Positions 33,274 through 43,823 of a stretch of 64,000 nucleotides of DNA are shown in pieces (within the stretch, counting starts at the first letter, position 1; the number at the start of each line of letters is the position of its first letter). Under the pieces are notes generated by a model that did not search any database, was not told the origin of the DNA, and worked only from the letters and a program-made list of their open reading frames with translations. Source of the DNA: Platanthera guangdongensis (taxonomy: Eukaryota > Streptophyta > Magnoliopsida > Asparagales > Orchidaceae); assembly GCA_039583875.1 (NCBI GenBank), contig CM077166.1:84938564-85002563 (forward strand), written 5' to 3'. The translations under genes and the position numbers were made by a program.

Positions 33274-35833
33274 GGTAAAGAACCGCTGGGCGCGCGTTCT
33301 CTTCGATTCAGGCGCTACCCACTCGTTTGTGGCTAGAGCCTTCGTGGAGCGGTTCAGTTTGGGCCTAGATCGTGTTGGTGGTGCCTTTTGCGTTAAGTTC
33401 CCCTCCGGTGACTCTGTGGTTACGGACCTGAGTGTCCTTGATTGTCCGATTTTGTTGGGGGATTTTCTAGCCAAGGCAGATCTGGAGGTGATTGACCTGG
33501 AGAACTTCGATGTTATCTTGGGCATGGACTGGTTGTCAAGGTACGATGCTGTGATCCAGTGCAAGGGTAAGCGCTTGGACTTCGTCAAGGACAACGGTCA
33601 GCCAGGGAGCGTTTATGGGTATTCTCTCCAGGAGTCTCCAGTCATTTCTGTGGTGCGTGCTCGGAAGTTGCTTGATTCTGGTTGTTCTGCCTGTGTGGTC
33701 TCTCTGGTAGGGGCTGTTGTTAGAGTGCCGGGTTTGCAAGAGATCCCTGTGGTGTGTGACTTCTCCGATGTGTTTCCTGATGATCTTCCCGGTCTTCCAC
33801 CCGATCGAGATGTCGAGTTTGCTATAGATTTGGAGCCAGGCACGCGTCCTATTGCCAAGGCGCCGTACCGGATGGCCCCGCGAGAGCTGGAAGAGTTGCG
33901 AATTCATCTGGATGAGATGTTGGCAAAAGGGTTCATTAGGCCGAGTTCCTCACCATGGGGTGCTCCAGTGCTATTCGTTAAAAAGAAGGATGGGTCGATG
34001 AGGCTATGCATCGACTATAGAGAACTGAACAAGGTTACTATTAAGAACAGGTACCCTTTGCCTCGGATTGACGATCTGTTTGACCAACTGCGTGATAGTG
34101 CCGTGTTCTCCAAGATAGATCTTCGATCGGGCTATCACCAGTTGAGGATTCGGGAGTCAGATGTTCCGCGGACGGCGTTCCGCTCTCGTCATGGGCATTT
34201 TGAGTTTTTAGTTATGTCATTTGGTTTGACTAATGCGCCCTCAGCTTTTATGGATCTGATGAACAGAGTTTTCAAGGACTTCCTGGATAAGTTTGTGATT
34301 GTCTATATCGACGATGTTTTGGTGTATTCTAAAGATGCGGAGGAGCATGATCGGCATTTGCGACTTGTCTTGGCGACTCTGAGAGACCATAAGCTTTACG
34401 CCAAGCTGAACAAGTGCGAATTTTGGTTGCCTCAAGTTTCTTTTCTCGGCCACGTGGTGAATAAGGAGGGAATATCGGTGGACCCAGAAAAGATCGCTGC
34501 TGTTATGGAATGGGCGAGGCCTGTTACTCCCAAAGAGATCAGAAGCTTCTTGGGCTTGGCTGGATATTATAGGAGATTCGTAGAGGGATTCTCTACTTTG
34601 TCTGCGCCGTTGACCAGGTTGACGCAGAAGAATGCAGCCTTCATATGGGATAGCAAGTGTGAGGAGGCTTTTGAGGAATTAAAAAGAAGGTTATGTTCAG
34701 CTCCAGTTTTGTCTTTGCCTACTGAAGATAGTGAGTATGTTATATATGTGGACGCGTCGCACGTCGGACTGGGCTGCATTTTGATGCAGGGCGGGAAGGT
34801 GATTGCGTACGGGTCAAGGCAGCTAAAGACTCATGAGAGGAATTACCCTACGCATGACCTGGAGTTTGCAGCTGTGATCTATGCGTTGAAATTGTGGAGG
34901 CATTTGCTGTATGGCGCGCAGTGCAAGATTTTCACGGATGAGGTTATTAGATTGCATGGTGTACCCGTGAGTATCATATCAGATCGAGACTCCAGGTTTA
35001 CGTCTCATTTTTGGAAGAGCCTTCAAGAAGGGTTGGGTACAGATTTGAGATATTTCACGGCTTATCATCCCCAAACCAATGGTCAGACGGAGCGAGTAAA
35101 TCAGATTGTGGAAGATATGATCCGATGCTATATTCTGGACCACGGAGGAGCGTGGGATGAGCGCTTGCGGCTTATGGAATTTGTGTATAATAACAGTTAT
35201 CAAGAAAGCTTGCAAATGGCTCCTTTTGATGCTTTATATGGGAGGCGCTGCAGGACTCCCTTGTTTTGGGCTGAGGTTGGCGAGAGGCCTTTGTTGGGTC
35301 CAGAAGCACTCGAGGAGATGGAAACTGCTGTGAAGCTTATTCGGGAAAAGCTTCGGATAGCCCAGGAGAGATATGAGAAAAATGCCAATCGGCGTAGATC
35401 GGATATGGAATTTTTGGTGGGGGACTCGGTGTTCTTAAAGGTCTCCCCGTTGATCGGAGTCAAGCGTTTTGGCAAGAACAGGAAGTTGGACCCGAGGTTA
35501 GTGGGGCCGTTTCCGATTGTTCAGCGGATTGGGATATCAGCTTATAGGCTGGCGTTGCCCGCAAATTTCCCTGCCGTGCATAATGTCTTCCACGTCAGTC
35601 AGTTGCGGAAATGTGTATCGAATGGCAGGTAGGTTTTGGATTCTGTGCCGCAGTTGGAGCCGAATCTTTCTTATGTGGAGGTGCCTATCCGCATTCTGGA
35701 TTCTCAGGTTCGTGTGCTGCGGAAGAAGTCTATTCCGATGGTTAAAGTTTTATGGAGGAATCAGGATGTAGAAAGCGCGACTTGGGAGTTGGAGTCGGCT
35801 ATGAGGGAGGCTTACCCTCATCTGTTTCCCTGA
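33245..35833 (+). pseudogene. C1 Pol with internal deletion and one stop
   Basis: Begins MRALFVGRF at 33245, inside the putative intron. Protease motif [12 protein letters not shown] with [10 protein letters not shown] and a complete catalytic box YIDDVLVYS. RNase H is cut after KIFTDE, where the frame jumps to [16 protein letters not shown] of integrase. The loss removes 263 codons relative to D (57865-58653): the rest of RNase H, the zinc-binding HHCC and the first integrase aspartate. A TAG at 35630-35632 (CAG in C2) precedes the chromodomain-like tail. The protein cannot integrate. Confidence 0.92.
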
Positions 35834-35947
35834 GCTTGTGCCTGGTATGTCTTGTTTTATTTATGATTTTATAGTCCTTTCCTGGCTCTTTCTCTCTCCT
35901 TCTTCATAGGAGTGTTGTGAGTAAAGTTTCGAGGCGAAACTTTCTTT

Positions 35948-35960
35948 TAGGGGGAGTGGC
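35948..35960 (+). other. C1 polypurine tract
   Basis: TAGGGGGAGTGGC directly before LTR 2, the same as at 43811 and 59662. Confidence 0.8.
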
Positions 35961-38900
35961 TCTAACGCCCCTGGTTTTTTCTGTGTTTTGTTTGATTTTG
36001 GATTGGCGTTACGATGACGCATTTCCGGCCCTTCGCCATTGTAGAGCGCGGTCCTAGCTCTGTAGGTTCCTTGTGTAGCCTGGTTGTAGCCAGTTGGCAA
36101 GTTTCCCCAGCTAGCCGGAGTCTGTTTTGGTGACTCGGTTGGGCCTCTTAGGGAAATGCTCGCGTTTTGGCTTCGAGAGGTGTTAGCCCGAGTGTTCGAT
36201 CGTCGGATGTTATTTTCGACCTCGTCGTTGTTTTCGTGGCTTGGTTGTTTAGCTACGGTGCGAGTTTTGGTCGAAATCCGAGATCGTTTGCCTTCGCGTC
36301 GTTTCGGCGTTGTTTTGTTAGCTGCATGTTTGTAATGTTTGTTGTGCTGTGCGTGGCCTGTTGTGGCTGAGCTTGTAGGCTGGTGCCTTGTCTCTTGTTT
36401 GCTAGGTGCTGGCAGGTTTCTTTTCTGTGTAAGTTTGGGTGACACGGCCTGGGTCACGCCCGTGACCCAGGGCGTGTCGTGCTCGGGTAGAGCTCCCGTT
36501 TCTCCGGTCGACGAATTTTTGGTCGACAGGGTTTTTGTAGGAACACGGCCGTGACACGGGCGTGTCACGGGCGTGTCCCCCTTCGGTTCGTCGAGCTGCG
36601 CTCGATGGTCGTCAGGCGGTGTTTAGTGAGAACACGGCCCTGTCACGGGCGTGTCGTGTCGAACACGGGCGTGACATTGGGGCGTGTCTCTCTGTTCGAT
36701 GATCGGTGCTCCACGATCGTCGGGCGGTGTTCGAGTTGGTACACGGCCTGTGACACGGGCGTGTCACAGGGCGTGTCCCTTGCTTCGTCGAGCGGAGATC
36801 GACTTTCGTCGAGTGGGTAGGTGCGTGAGTACACGCCCCGTGACACGGGCGTGTTGGGCCGTGTCACGGGCGTGTCTAGGGGGCGTGTCCCGTGTTTTCG
36901 TCGAGTAAAGATCGACGTTCGTCGAGTGTGTGAGTACACGCCCCGTGACACGGGCGTGTCGGGCCGTGTCACGGGCGTGTCTTGGGCGTGTTCCGTACCT
37001 TTTTCCTGAAATCATCTTTTGTTGCCGTGAACTATTTTTCCTCCTCATTTTTCATCATTCCCGAGTCTGGAGAGCTTCCAGCGGAAGGGTTTTGAAAGGA
37101 GGCGGTGGTTGTTTTGGCCGGCGATTTCGGGAAGGTTAGAGCCCGTTTTTCTCGTGTGATAGCTGATTCAGTTTGCTCTCGGCTAGATCTTCCCTTCCAT
37201 GTAAGTTTTTCTTGATTTAGGGTTCGATTCCAGGAATTTCTAAATATCTGATTTCTTTCTTCCCTCAAGTTTCAGCTTTGGTCTTCTAGGTGGCCGACCT
37301 TGCCGCCGGAGCCGAGCCGTGGTGCGGCTGTTGTTTGTTTTTCCGAAGAGGTAGAGGCAAGTGGCCCCTTTCCCTTGCCAATTTATTTTCTAACCCATGA
37401 TCTTTTTTATTTCTTGTGCATAAGCTCTGTTCTCCTTGTTTTTCCTCCCTAGGGCAGCAGGTTGAATTATTTCATCAAGCTTTTAATCAAGTGTTGATTA
37501 TTCATTTCTTTTTCTGGAATTTTAATCAATGTTCTCTTTTTTGTCGGAGGTTTAGTGTCCAGTGGGTAGCTAGAGTTAGGGTGAGGTTGCTGTTAGTTAC
37601 AGCTTAGGGTTAGTTGCGGTAGCTCCGAGTAGTTAGGACGGAACGGTGGGTTGGGATTAAATCTCCAACTCTCTATCTTCGCGTATGAGAGGGCTTAGGC
37701 TGCGATTTTAGCAAGACTTACGTTTACCCTAAGTGGAAAGCGCTGACAGCGTCGAGTGAGCCCGTCGAGTGAGCCGAGCTCATTCAACGCCGTCACCCAG
37801 CGTAGGACTTGCGGCTAAGTATTTTTAGGCGTCAGGTGAGTGGAGTTTACTCAACGCTGCGTCGAGTGGGCTCGACATTTCTGTCTTGAGTTCATGTGTA
37901 CCTTAGGATTGTTAGTGTGACTTTTCCCTTCCTTTAGGCGGTGGTATTGGGTGTTCGGCAAATTTTTGCTTGCCGACTCTTGGGTTGTGGCAGGTGGTGG
38001 AGTTTTAGTGGCCTCTCGAGGGGTGGATTTTGACGTGGAGAGTTGTGGCCACCGCCTGTTTGCCCTGGTTTGGGTTGGTGTGTGGGACCCTAAAGCTGCC
38101 ACTGGCGACCCCTTAGCCCTTTTTGTTGGATCTGATTTTGGTTATGTATTCAGATCCATGATTTTGACCACTGCCACTTACCCACGTATTAGGAATGTTA
38201 GACTCTTTTGTTGAGCTCGTTGCTTTTATTGCTCGCACTTGGCGTGCCTTGCTATACTTTAGACAGTGCTCTTTTCTTACTGTCATGCTCTTTTTTTTGG
38301 CTTATAGCAGTTTGTTGTCGGGTTGGTAAACCATTCTTTTTGCTCTTAACTCTAATGCTTTATTTACACTTTTGATTACTTCCTTGCTGAGGTGTTCTTT
38401 TCTTGAATGCCTCAGGTCCAGGTTGTAGCCGGTTCAGCGGCTAGTTCTTTTGGAGGGGCTGGTTTGTGGCCTCTTGGGTAGCTGAGACAGCTGATCCTGA
38501 TTTTGTGAGGTAGTTCTTTACTTTTCTGTATAGACATACATACTCACCAGTGGGATCGTGTCAGGTTGTTGGCGCCCACTGGTGGCTTCTTGCGATGCTG
38601 GGTATGAACTTAAACTGCTGTTTTTGCCTTTTAGTGGTTGTTTACTTGCTTCTGGGAAGGATTTTTGCTAGGTTGCATGTTAGATATTTTAAACCCTAAA
38701 AGCAGTATTATATGTATATCATGCATAGCATAATTATAAAACAAAGTCACTATATTTCCTTAGCGTAAAAAGACTACCTTTTTATATCTATTATATTCAC
38801 TTAGAGTCGTGCATAGCATGAGTTGTCCCTCGGGGACACTTATGCTCACTAAGGTGTCAACTTAATTGAACCAAACTATTTTTCTGCTGCGTATACTTAT

Positions 38901-39118
38901 ACTTTTAATTGTGGACTAGCTGATGCACCGTGCCGAGGGATACGGCCAATCAACATAATTGCTTTCCTATCATAATTAATCAACGATTTTCCTTAAAATT
39001 TAAGGTGTGGAGTTTTGCCTGAGCGTGTGCAGTTATCCCCTGCACGACGTGGCATCACGGCACGCGTTTTCTCTAGCTCTGATACGATTTTATCGTTGTG
39101 AAAATGCGGGTTGTGACA
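35961..39118 (+). repeat. C LTR 2 (shared middle LTR)
   Basis: 3158 bp, between a purine tract on the left and a primer site on the right, so it serves as 3' LTR of C1 and 5' LTR of C2. It opens TCTAACGCCC, not TGTAACGCCC: the terminal G is lost. It carries an extra CGAGTGAGCC-like insertion near 37760 (GTCGAGTGAGCCCGTCGAGTGAGCC), absent from LTR 1 and LTR 3. Confidence 0.92.
36440..36997. repeat. Composite palindromic array, C LTR 2
   Basis: The same order of blocks as in LTR 1, with isolated changes such as GTGTTGGGCC near 36851 where LTR 1 has GTGTCGGGCC. Confidence 0.95.
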
Positions 39119-39120
39119 GT

Positions 39121-39131
39121 TGGTATCAGAG
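39121..39131 (+). other. C2 primer binding site
   Basis: TGGTATCAGAG, 2 bp after LTR 2. Confidence 0.85.
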
Positions 39132-39277
39132 GGAGGTTGCTTGACAAATGGTCGGGCAACCTTTCCCCTTGTTTGCATTAGTGGTTAGCGTCATACCATA
39201 CACACACCGATATGTCATCAACACGTCTTGGCTAAAGCACGAACACTACACTCATGAGCATAAAGAAGTATACGGGG

Positions 39278-39455
39278 CATATTATGTAGTATGGGATGCA
39301 TAATATGTGTTTGTATATGGATCCACCATAGGAGGCAACATGAGAGGGTTATGTAGTATGGGATGCATAACCTCACCACATGAATGCGGCTAGCACGTTT
39401 TCTTTTTTCGTTGCATGGGAATGTTATGTAGTATGGGATGCATAACATTTTCATG
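39278..39455 (+). other. Triple-hairpin leader element, C2
   Basis: As in C1, with all three TAGTATGGGATG loops kept. One change in the outer part of stem 2 (CATGAGAGGG for CATGTGAGGG) leaves the inner stem intact. Confidence 0.75.
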
Positions 39456-39807
39456 TGTACGCCGCCCATGACATGCATTAAGGCCTTTTTTTTAGAATGC
39501 ATAGCACATCATGCATAGCATAACATTTCATAAGCACAACGTGTTAAGCTAAAGATTTGCAAGATGACATATGTACACCCATGGTTTTGAGTCAAAAAGA
39601 ATACAAATACATGCATTCATGGTTTAGGCACATGAGTTAGTGTGATGGTGGTGAACCATCTTAGGTTAAGCATAACATCATCATGATAAAACAACTCCCA
39701 GAGCAAGTTTTGCAGTTGAAGTTCATATTTAAGTGTGTTTGTCTGTACCGGGTAGTTTTGTTCTAGCTGTTGGGCTATGTTTCGTCTAAAGCTTGTGCGA
39801 TTATAGG

Positions 39808-41136
39808 ATGGCGAGACGTCCTGCAACGAGGTCGACCCCCCAATCCGAGGGTGAGACGTCAGGAGCGCAGAGTGAGGCGTTGGTAGAAAATCTGCGGCAG
39901 AGTAATGAGACCCTATCGAGGCAGGTGGTGGCTATGCAGGCTCAAATTCAGTCCCTTGTGGCAGTGGTGGCGGGACAGGCCCCGAGAGTTCCGGACCCCG
40001 CTGTGGGGGTAGCTGTTCCTGCCCCTCCTGCTCCTCCCGTGCCTTTGGTTGTGGTGCCTCCGGAGATGGCGTTTATATCCCAGTTTCAGCGACTGAGACC
40101 CCCTACTTATGATGGGCAAGCAGATTTCATGATTTTGGATGACTGGCTGATTACTATTGAGGAGATGTTCTCTTATTCGGGGATTACGGATGATCAGAGA
40201 GTGATGCTCGCTGCCTACCAGCTCAAGGGCTTGGCAAAGAATTGGTGGTTGAGGGAGAAGGAGAGCTTGGTGACAGGATGCTCTTGGGAGTCATTTAAAG
40301 GGATGCTGTTGAGTAAGTTTTTGCCTTCAGTCGAGAGGGACCGGCTGATGAATGACTTTCTCCATTTGAAGCAGAGGAAACTCACGGTCAGTGAGTATGA
40401 GATTGAGTTCAGTAAGTTGAGTCGGTTTGCTCCTGGTCTGGTGAGCGTTGAAGCAGACTGAGTTAAGCGATTTCTGGGTGGACTGAGAAGTGACATTCAG
40501 CAGTTAGCGAATGCCTATGGTGCAGTCAGTTATGCCAGCGTGGTCGAAGCTGCCTTGAGGGTTGAGGCCATTGAGAATGCCAAGAATAGAGGTCAGCAGT
40601 TGTGGAAGGATAAGCGAAAGTCCGGTGGAGGGAAGAGCCCTCAGGAACCTGATGCGGTCTCGAGAAAGAGGAGCAAAGAGGTTTGTAGTTTCTGTGGCCG
40701 ACCAAGCCACCCCTTTGAGAAGTGTTTCGAAAGGTTTGGAGCGCAGAAGAAGGATCATGTACACGCAATTCAGGGTGCTCCCAGAGGAGACTTGGTGTGT
40801 GCCTTGTGTGGAAGGAAGGGGCATGAGGCTGCCCGTTGCTGGTCGAGAGATAAAGTCTGTTTTCAGTGTGGGCAGAAGGGTCATCTCAAGACAAGGTGCC
40901 CACAGTCCCAGCCTATTCTGCAGCCAGTACCCCTCCAGGCTTTGCCACCGCCTCAGCAATTGGATAGAGGAAAGGGGAAGTTGAATGTGCTTTCGGCAGA
41001 CGAAGCGCAGACTTCGACCCAGGTTATCTCAGGTTTGACTTCTCCTCAGTCGTTTCGTTATGATCCCTTTATGGTTGTAGTTTTCGTTTTAGCGTTTGTT
41101 TCCTTAGATGCGTGCGCTATTTGTAGGACGATTTAA
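39808..41136 (+). pseudogene. C2 Gag, one premature stop
   Basis: About 442 codons from MARRPATRS. One TGA at 40459-40461 replaces the CGA (arginine) of C1. After it the frame stays open through three CCHC knuckles: CSFCGRPSHPFEKC, CALCGRKGHEAARC and CFQCGQKGHLKTRC (40684-40900). Unspliced Gag ends at TAA 41134-41136, overlapping the pol ATG at 41108 by 29 nt. Confidence 0.9.
41033..41126 (+). other. Putative gag/protease intron, C2 (94 nt)
   Basis: Same sites as in C1: TCAG|GTTTGA and TTTGTAG|GACGAT. Its length, 94 nt, is exactly what moves the gag frame into the pol frame. Confidence 0.5.
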
Positions 41137-43696
41137 GGTAAAGAACCGCTGGGCGCGCGTTCTCTTCGATTCAGGCGCTACCCACTCGTTTGTAGCTAGA
41201 GCCTTCGTGGAGCGGTTCAGTTTGGGCCTAGATCGTGTTGGTGGTGCCTTTTGCGTTAAGTTCCCCTCCGGTGACTCTGTGGTTACGGACCTGGGTGTCC
41301 TTGATTGTCCGATTTTGTTGGGGGATTTTCTAGCCAAGGCAGATCTGAAGGTGATTGACCTGGAGGACTTCGATGTTATCTTGGGCATGGACTGGTTGTC
41401 AAGGTACGATGCTGTGATCCAGTGCAAGGGTAAGCGCTTGGACTTCGTCAAGGACAACGGTCAGCTAGGGAGCGTTTATGAGTATTCTCTCCAGGAGTCT
41501 CCAGTCATTTCTGCGGTGCGTGCTCGGAAGTTGCTTGATTCTGGTTGTTCTGCCTGTGTGGTCTCTCTGGTAGGGGCTGTTGTTAGAGTGTCGGGTTTGC
41601 AAGAGATCCCTGTGGTGTGTGACTTCTCCGATGTGTTTCCTGATGATCTTCCCGGTCTTCCACCCGATCGAGATGTCGAGTTTGCTATAGATTTGGAGCC
41701 AGGCACGCGTCCTATTGCCAAGGCGCCGTACCGGATGGCCCCGCGAGAGCTGGAAGAGTTGCGAATTCAGCTGGATGAGATGTTGGCAAAAGGGTTCATT
41801 AGGCCGAGTTCCTCACCATGGGGTGCTCCAGTGCTGTTCGTTAAAAAGAAGGATGGGTCGATGAGGCTATGCATCGACTATAGAGAACTGAACAAGGTTA
41901 CTATTAAGAACAGGTACCCTTTACCTCGGATTGACGATCTGTTTGACCAACTGCGTGGTAGTGTCGTGTTCTCCAAGATAGATCTTCGATCGGGCTATCA
42001 CCAGTTTAGGATTCGGGAGTCAGATGTTCCGCGGACGGCGTTCCGCTCTCGTCATGGGCATTTTGAGTTTTTAGTTATGTCATTTGGTTTGACTAATGCG
42101 CCCTCAGCTTTTATGGATCTGATGAACAGAGTTTTCAAGGACTTCCTGGATAAGTTTGTGATTGTCTTTATCGACGATGTTTTGGTGTATTCTAAAGATG
42201 CGGAGGAGCATGATCGGCATTTGCGACTGGTCTTGGTGACTCTGAGAGACCATAAGCTTTACGCCAAGCTGAACAAGTGCGAATTTTGGTTGCCTCAAGT
42301 TTCTTTTCTCGGCCACGTGGTGAATAAGGAGGGAATATCGGTGGACCCAGAAAAGATCGCTGCTGTTATGGAATGGGAGAGGCCTGTTACTCCCAAAGAG
42401 ATCAGAAGCTTCTTGGGCTTGGCTGGATATTATAGGAGATTCGTAGAGGGATTCTCTACTTTGTCTGCGCCGTTGACCAGGTTGACGCAGAAGAATGCAG
42501 CCTTCATATGGGATAGCAAGTGTGAGGAGGCTTTTGAGGAATTAAAAAGAAGGTTATGTTCAGCTCCAGTTTTGTCTTTGCCTACTGAAGATAGTGAGTA
42601 TGTTATATATGTGGACGCGTCGCACGTCGGACTGGGCTGCGTTTTGATGCAGGGCGGGAAGGTGATTGCGTACGGGTCGAGGCAGCTAAAGACTCATGAG
42701 AGGAATTACCCTACGCATGACCTGGAGTTTGTAGCTGTGATCTATGCGTTGAAATTGTGGAGGCATTTGCTATATGGCGCGCAGTACAAGATTTTCACGG
42801 ATGAGGTTATTAGATTGCATGGTGTACCCGTGAGTATCATATCAGATCGAGACTCCAGGTTTACGTCTCATTTTTGGAAGAGCCTTCAAGAAGGGTTGGG
42901 TACAGATTTGAGATATTCCACGGCTTATCATCCCCAGACCAATGGTCAGACGGAGCGAGTAAATCAGATTGTGGAGGATATGATCCGATGCTATATTCTG
43001 GACCACGGAGGAGCGTGGGATGAGCGCTTGCGGCTTATGGAATTTGCGTATAATAACAGTTATCAAGAAAGCTTGCAAATGGCTCCTTTTGAAGCTTTAT
43101 ATGGGAGGCGCTGTAGGACTCATTTGTTTTGGGCTGAGGTTGGCGAGAGGCCTTTGTTGGGTCCAGAAGCACTCGAGGAGATGGAAACTGCTGTGAAGCT
43201 TATTCGGGAAAAGCTTCGGATAGCCCAGGAGAGATATGAGAAAAATGCCAATCGGCGTAGATCGGATTTGGAATTTTTGGTGGGGGACTCGGTGTTCTTA
43301 AAGGTCTCCCCGTTGATCGGAGTCAAGCATTTTGGCAAGAACAGGAAGTTGGACCCGAGGTTCGTGGGGCCGTTTCCGATTGTTGAGCGGATTGGGATAT
43401 CAGCTTATAGGCTGGCGTTGCCCGCAAATTTCCCTGCCGTGCATAATGTCTTCCACGTCAGTCAGCTGCGGAAATGTGTATCGAATGGCAGGCAGGTTTT
43501 GGATTCTGTGCCGCAGTTGGAGCCGAATCTTTCTTATGTGGAGGTGCCTGTCCGCATTCTGGATTCTCAGGTTCGTGCGCTGCGGAAGAAGTCTATTCCG
43601 ATGGTTAAAGTTTTATGGAGGAATCAGGATGTAGAAAGCGCGACTTGGGAGTTGGAGTCGGCTATGAGGGAGGCTTACCCTCATCTGTTTCCCTGA
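41108..43696 (+). pseudogene. C2 Pol, 862 codons open but with internal deletion
   Basis: An uninterrupted frame from MRALFVGRF to the tail [10 protein letters not shown] keeps FIDDVLVYS. It equals the 1125-codon Pol of D minus 263 codons (789 nt): after KIFTDE comes [16 protein letters not shown]. The end points in D share GGAT (57861 and 58650), as for a short-repeat deletion. Integrase retains SDRDSRF, the catalytic glutamate in NGQTERVNQ and the chromodomain-like tail with [18 protein letters not shown]. Active protease and RT are possible, RNase H and integrase are not. Confidence 0.92.
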
Positions 43697-43810
43697 GCTT
43701 GTGCCTGGTATGTCTTGTTTTATTTATGATTTTATAGTCCTTTCCTGGCTCTTTCTCTCTCCTTCTTCATAGGAGTGTTGTGAGTAAAGTTTCGAGGCGA
43801 AACTTTCTTT

Positions 43811-43823
43811 TAGGGGGAGTGGC
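43811..43823 (+). other. C2 polypurine tract
   Basis: TAGGGGGAGTGGC directly before LTR 3. Confidence 0.8.
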
